NCBI GenBank assembly: GCA_000690595.2
Contig: JHUT02000017.1
Coordinates: forward strand, 1-36,510
DNA from: Natrinema mahii
GTDB lineage: Archaea; Halobacteriota; Halobacteria; Halobacteriales; Natrialbaceae
Direction: 5' to 3'
Length of the DNA stretch: 36,510 nt
A program made the position numbers and the translations under genes. This document shows, piece by piece, positions 34,167 through 36,510 of this stretch; the stretch's first letter is position 1, and each line of letters begins with the position of its first letter. Below the pieces are notes generated by a model. It was given only the letters and a program-made list of their open reading frames with translations, searched no databases and was not told the DNA's origin.

Positions 34167-35135
34167 CTATCCGGTCGGTTCGAGCGACCAGAGTTCGCCG
34201 TCGTCGGGATTGGGGCGGTACGCCTCCCCGACGGGGACCGTGAGCGCGCCGCGTTCGGTCTCGAGGCGGAGCCGTTCGGTCTCGAGGGTCTCGCCGTCCA
34301 GGCTGTACTCGACGGCGTCCGTGTGGCTCTCGATCGACAGCGTCGGCGTTCGCCGGCGGACGATACGCGAACTGTCGCCGCCGAACAGTCCCTCGAGGGC
34401 CGCGCTGCCAAGTACCTCTCTCGCCGCGGCGTCCTCGACGATCGTCACCTCGAGCAGCCCGTCCTCGACGTCGGCCTGGGCGGTCCGCGCGCCGGTAAAT
34501 CGCCGGCAGTTTCCGATGAGGACGAACATCGCCTCGCCCTCCCAGGCGCGGGCCCGTTCGCCGTCGGGCCCCGGCGCGGTCTCGACGCGCAGCGGGAGCG
34601 AGTCGAACTCCCCGACCGCCTCGATCGTGTTCTTGACGTAGGCCAACACGCCCAGTTCGGCCTTGCTCTCGGGGGTCGTCTCGCTGCTGGCCTCGGCGGT
34701 GATCCCGCCGACACAGGAGTTGACGAAGGGACGGTCGTTGGCCCACCCGACGTCGATCTCCCGGCGACGGCCCTCCTCGATCACGGAAAAGGCATGCTCG
34801 AGGTCCCGAACGCCGACGTTCGTCGCGAAGTTGTTGCCCGTCCCCGCGGGGACGACAGCGACCGTCGTCGACTCGAGGGCGTCGGCGGCCGCGACGCCGT
34901 TGACGACCGCGTTGAGCGTGCCGTCGCCGCCGGCCGCGGCGACGAGGTCGGCGTCGGGCGCGGCCTCGCGTGCGAGTCGGATCGCGTCGCCCGCTTCCTC
35001 GGTCCGTCGGGTCTCGAAGCCGTGTCGGTCCGCGAGCGCGGCGACGGTGTCGACGTGGTCCCCGCTGCCGCTGACCGGGTTGCAGACGAGGACGCGGTCG
35101 CTCGAACGACCGTCGTCCGGCCCCTCCGATTGCAT
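34167..35135 (-). CDS. diacylglycerol/lipid kinase family protein
   Basis: A 322-residue protein with DAGK catalytic domain motifs: RVLVCNPVSGSGDH at the start, AAGGDGTLNAVVNG near residue 67 (the GGDGT nucleotide loop) and VVPAGTGNNFATNVGV near residue 93. Later parts include FVNSCVGGITAEA and a beta-rich C-terminal domain with ALEGLFGGDS and YSLDGETLE. Members phosphorylate diacylglycerol, sphingosine or archaeal lipid precursors; the substrate here is unknown. The ATG at 35135 has a TATA-like CTTTTGC (minus strand, 35159-35165) about 27 bp upstream and is preferred to 35231. Confidence 0.9.
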   Translation of the reverse strand: MQSEGPDDGRSSDRVLVCNPVSGSGDHVDTVAALADRHGFETRRTEEAGDAIRLAREAAPDADLVAAAGGDGTLNAVVNGVAAADALESTTVAVVPAGTGNNFATNVGVRDLEHAFSVIEEGRRREIDVGWANDRPFVNSCVGGITAEASSETTPESKAELGVLAYVKNTIEAVGEFDSLPLRVETAPGPDGERARAWEGEAMFVLIGNCRRFTGARTAQADVEDGLLEVTIVEDAAAREVLGSAALEGLFGGDSSRIVRRRTPTLSIESHTDAVEYSLDGETLETERLRLETERGALTVPVGEAYRPNPDDGELWSLEPTG

Positions 35136-35189
35136 ACCACGGGAGACGCCGGCCGAGCGCAAAAGGGTCTGGCCGGCGTTTGCGTATTC

Positions 35190-35906
35190 GTGTACTCCGT
35201 CGACCTCCACGCGCACACGCGATTCTTCCACGGTCGCCGCGCGCTCGGGGACCGGTTCGACCCGCTTGGCGTCAGGCTCCTCACCGAGCTAGCCGAACGC
35301 CGCGGCCTCGACGGGGTCGCGACGACCAACCACGACTACTACACGCCGTTCGATCCCTCCCCCGACGTGGCGACGCTGCCGGGCATCGAGATCACCACCG
35401 ACCGGGGCCACGTCCTCGTCGTCGGCCCCGATCCGCCCCGTGCGACGGCCCCCGGCGCGCTCTCGCCCGCGGAGGCCGTCGCGCTGGCCCACGACCGCGA
35501 CTGTGCCGCCATCGTCGCCCATCCGTTCCGGAACAGTACGGTGCGGGAACTCGAGGACGTTCCCTTCGACGCGATCGAGGTCAACGGCAAACACCCCCGC
35601 TCACAGCCGCTGGTCGAGGAGTTGGCCGGCGAACGCGATCTGCCGCTGGTCGGCGGCAGCGACGCCCACTACCCTGTCGAGGTGGGGCGGGCCTACACCG
35701 TCGTGGAGGCCGACCGGCTCACCCCCGAGTCGATCGTCGCGGCCATCCGCGACGGCCGGGTGAGCGCGACCGTCTCGCGGTCGGGGTTCGACAGCCTGTT
35801 GCGGCGGGCCTACCGCGCGGTCCACGACCGGAAGGGCGTGATCGACGCCATCGACCGCCCGACGCCCGGCGTGGGCGAACCGCCCGGCGAGGACGAGGCT
35901 GATTGA
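35190..35906 (+). CDS. PHP-domain metal-dependent phosphoesterase
   Basis: A 238-residue PHP protein. The four conserved metal motifs are DLHAHT (residues 5-10), TNHDYYT near 46, IVAHPF near 110 and GSDAHYP near 155. These His/Asp residues bind metal ions for hydrolysis of phosphate esters, possibly nucleotides or sugar phosphates. The start is a GTG at 35190 directly before the first motif (MYSVDLHAHT). The next in-frame upstream start lies inside the divergent kinase gene. It is divergent from the lipid-kinase gene; the starts lie 54 bp apart. Confidence 0.88.
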   Translation: MYSVDLHAHTRFFHGRRALGDRFDPLGVRLLTELAERRGLDGVATTNHDYYTPFDPSPDVATLPGIEITTDRGHVLVVGPDPPRATAPGALSPAEAVALAHDRDCAAIVAHPFRNSTVRELEDVPFDAIEVNGKHPRSQPLVEELAGERDLPLVGGSDAHYPVEVGRAYTVVEADRLTPESIVAAIRDGRVSATVSRSGFDSLLRRAYRAVHDRKGVIDAIDRPTPGVGEPPGEDEAD

Positions 35907-36226
35907 GACGTGCCGACCAGCGAGACTGTGAGTCGGAGTCAACCGATGTCGAACTATCGGGCGATAGGACGCAAGTAGTAGTCAACATTTGCGTCGAATG
36001 GCGGTCTCACCGTAGCACCAGCCAGCGATGAGTTATCCAATCGTTGAAACAACGCTTCGGCGAAACGGTGCGAGTACGGATCTGGTTCGGTCAGTTCCGC
36101 GAACTCACACTCAAGAATGCTACCAAAACCATGACACAACTCTAAGCCGATAAAACACATGATTTCGCCCCTCTAAGTACGATCCAATAGATCAAACCTA
36201 CGTTGGTACCAGTATAATTAGTTACG
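35907..36226. other. 320-bp region with a transposase remnant and otherwise nothing assigned
   Basis: The first 30 bp have core composition. The middle contains the remnant described separately. From about 36150 onward the sequence is AT-rich and without a gene until the small membrane-protein frame on the minus strand. Confidence 0.5.
36035..36148 (+). pseudogene. probable remnant of a DDE transposase C-terminus
   Basis: Between two stops the plus frame reads about 37 residues: QSLKQRFGETVRVRIWFGQF and RELTLKNATK follow on. This has the shape of the C-terminal end of haloarchaeal IS5-type transposases (ALKQRFG..LRARTWFGQFRELVLK in my memory). No start, no catalytic D/D/E and no inverted repeats are visible, so it is a decayed fragment. 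The opposite-strand frame at 35954-36160 (68 residues) is considered a shadow. The assignment rests on one recalled motif. Confidence 0.4.
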
Positions 36227-36430
36227 TCAGGTAGCATTTTCCGTTGCGATAGCCCGTTCTAGAAGTGTTATTAATACATACATGCATACAATTGTTATTG
36301 GGATCTCCCACACAATATTTGTCACACCCAGCAGTAAGTGTATTATGTTAGATAAAACCATACCAATAGCTATCCCTAATATATGCGCCAATGTTTTCTT
36401 TGACCAAAATTTCCTTCTATTTGATCCCAT
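36227..36430 (-). CDS. small two-helix membrane protein, AT-rich
   Basis: A 67-residue protein with a basic N-terminus (NRRKFWSKK) and two hydrophobic segments (about residues 14-35 and 40-59). Codon use is AT-rich and unlike the core genes, so it is probably part of another accessory region that continues past the window. No family is recognised. The ATG at 36430 is preceded by AT-rich DNA in which a TATA box cannot be singled out. It could be a chance frame, but the clean helix pattern argues for a real gene. Confidence 0.5.
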   Translation of the reverse strand: MGSNRRKFWSKKTLAHILGIAIGMVLSNIIHLLLGVTNIVWEIPITIVCMYVLITLLERAIATENAT

Positions 36431-36510
36431 AATATTTATATTACTTCATACCATGATATGATTTCGATTTTTGAATTGTCTTTCTGGACCATAGTAGACG
36501 TTAGAAATAA

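Noticed and set aside
35954-36160. 68-codon minus-strand frame as a separate protein
   Set aside because: The opposite strand reads a better transposase-like C-terminus; the minus frame has no recognisable motif and no promoter.

Overview
The window is a piece of a haloarchaeal chromosome, probably from the Natrinema/Haloterrigena side of the Halobacteria. The core is GC-rich, the proteins are very acidic, CTCGAG and GAC/GAG codons are frequent, and the genes are archaeal (aIF5B, Nob1, split GMP synthase, archaeal-type pgi). Many genes have a TATA-like element about 25-30 bp before the start codon and no ribosome binding site, which is the leaderless arrangement common in haloarchaea. The genus assignment is inference.

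Layout. 1-5305: membrane, ion and stress functions: two TrkA-C-like membrane proteins, UspA, a K+ channel with RCK domain, and an HPP-UspA fusion. 5387-9475: deoC (its 3' end is supplied by an 84-bp palindromic element), pgi, a CPBP protease, nob1 and a PRC-barrel protein. 9676-11475: infB. 11476-16181: an AT-richer accessory island with a (TA)n tract, a FilR1-like regulator, a halocin C8-type precursor, and two overlapping membrane-protein genes. 16182-20682: a membrane protein, a small reading frame broken by one TAG, and the overlapping set pyrG-guaAB-small partner. 21141-26333: folate and MoCo genes, an MDR oxidoreductase, small conserved proteins, and a phosphatase-superfamily/methyltransferase pair. 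26399-30129: a second copy of the 84-bp element, an AbrB/PIN toxin-antitoxin pair, winged-helix regulators, a truncated repressor, and an AT-rich two-gene module (PIN-like nuclease plus possible Panacea-like partner). 30315-35906: a glycosyltransferase/methyltransferase/alpha-toroid operon, an Idi-like Nudix protein, a lipid-kinase-like protein and a PHP protein. 35907-36510: AT-rich, with a probable transposase remnant and a small membrane protein.

The most notable content is the halocin locus. The precursor has a Tat signal, an immunity-type middle region and a 76-residue C-terminal domain with ten cysteines. It is followed by two membrane proteins that could serve export or self-protection, but no ABC ATPase lies beside them. 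The second candidate system is the PIN-like/partner module at 28525-30129, which lies directly after a repressor gene that stops abruptly.

All functional calls come from reading the sequence and remembered family motifs; no database search was run.
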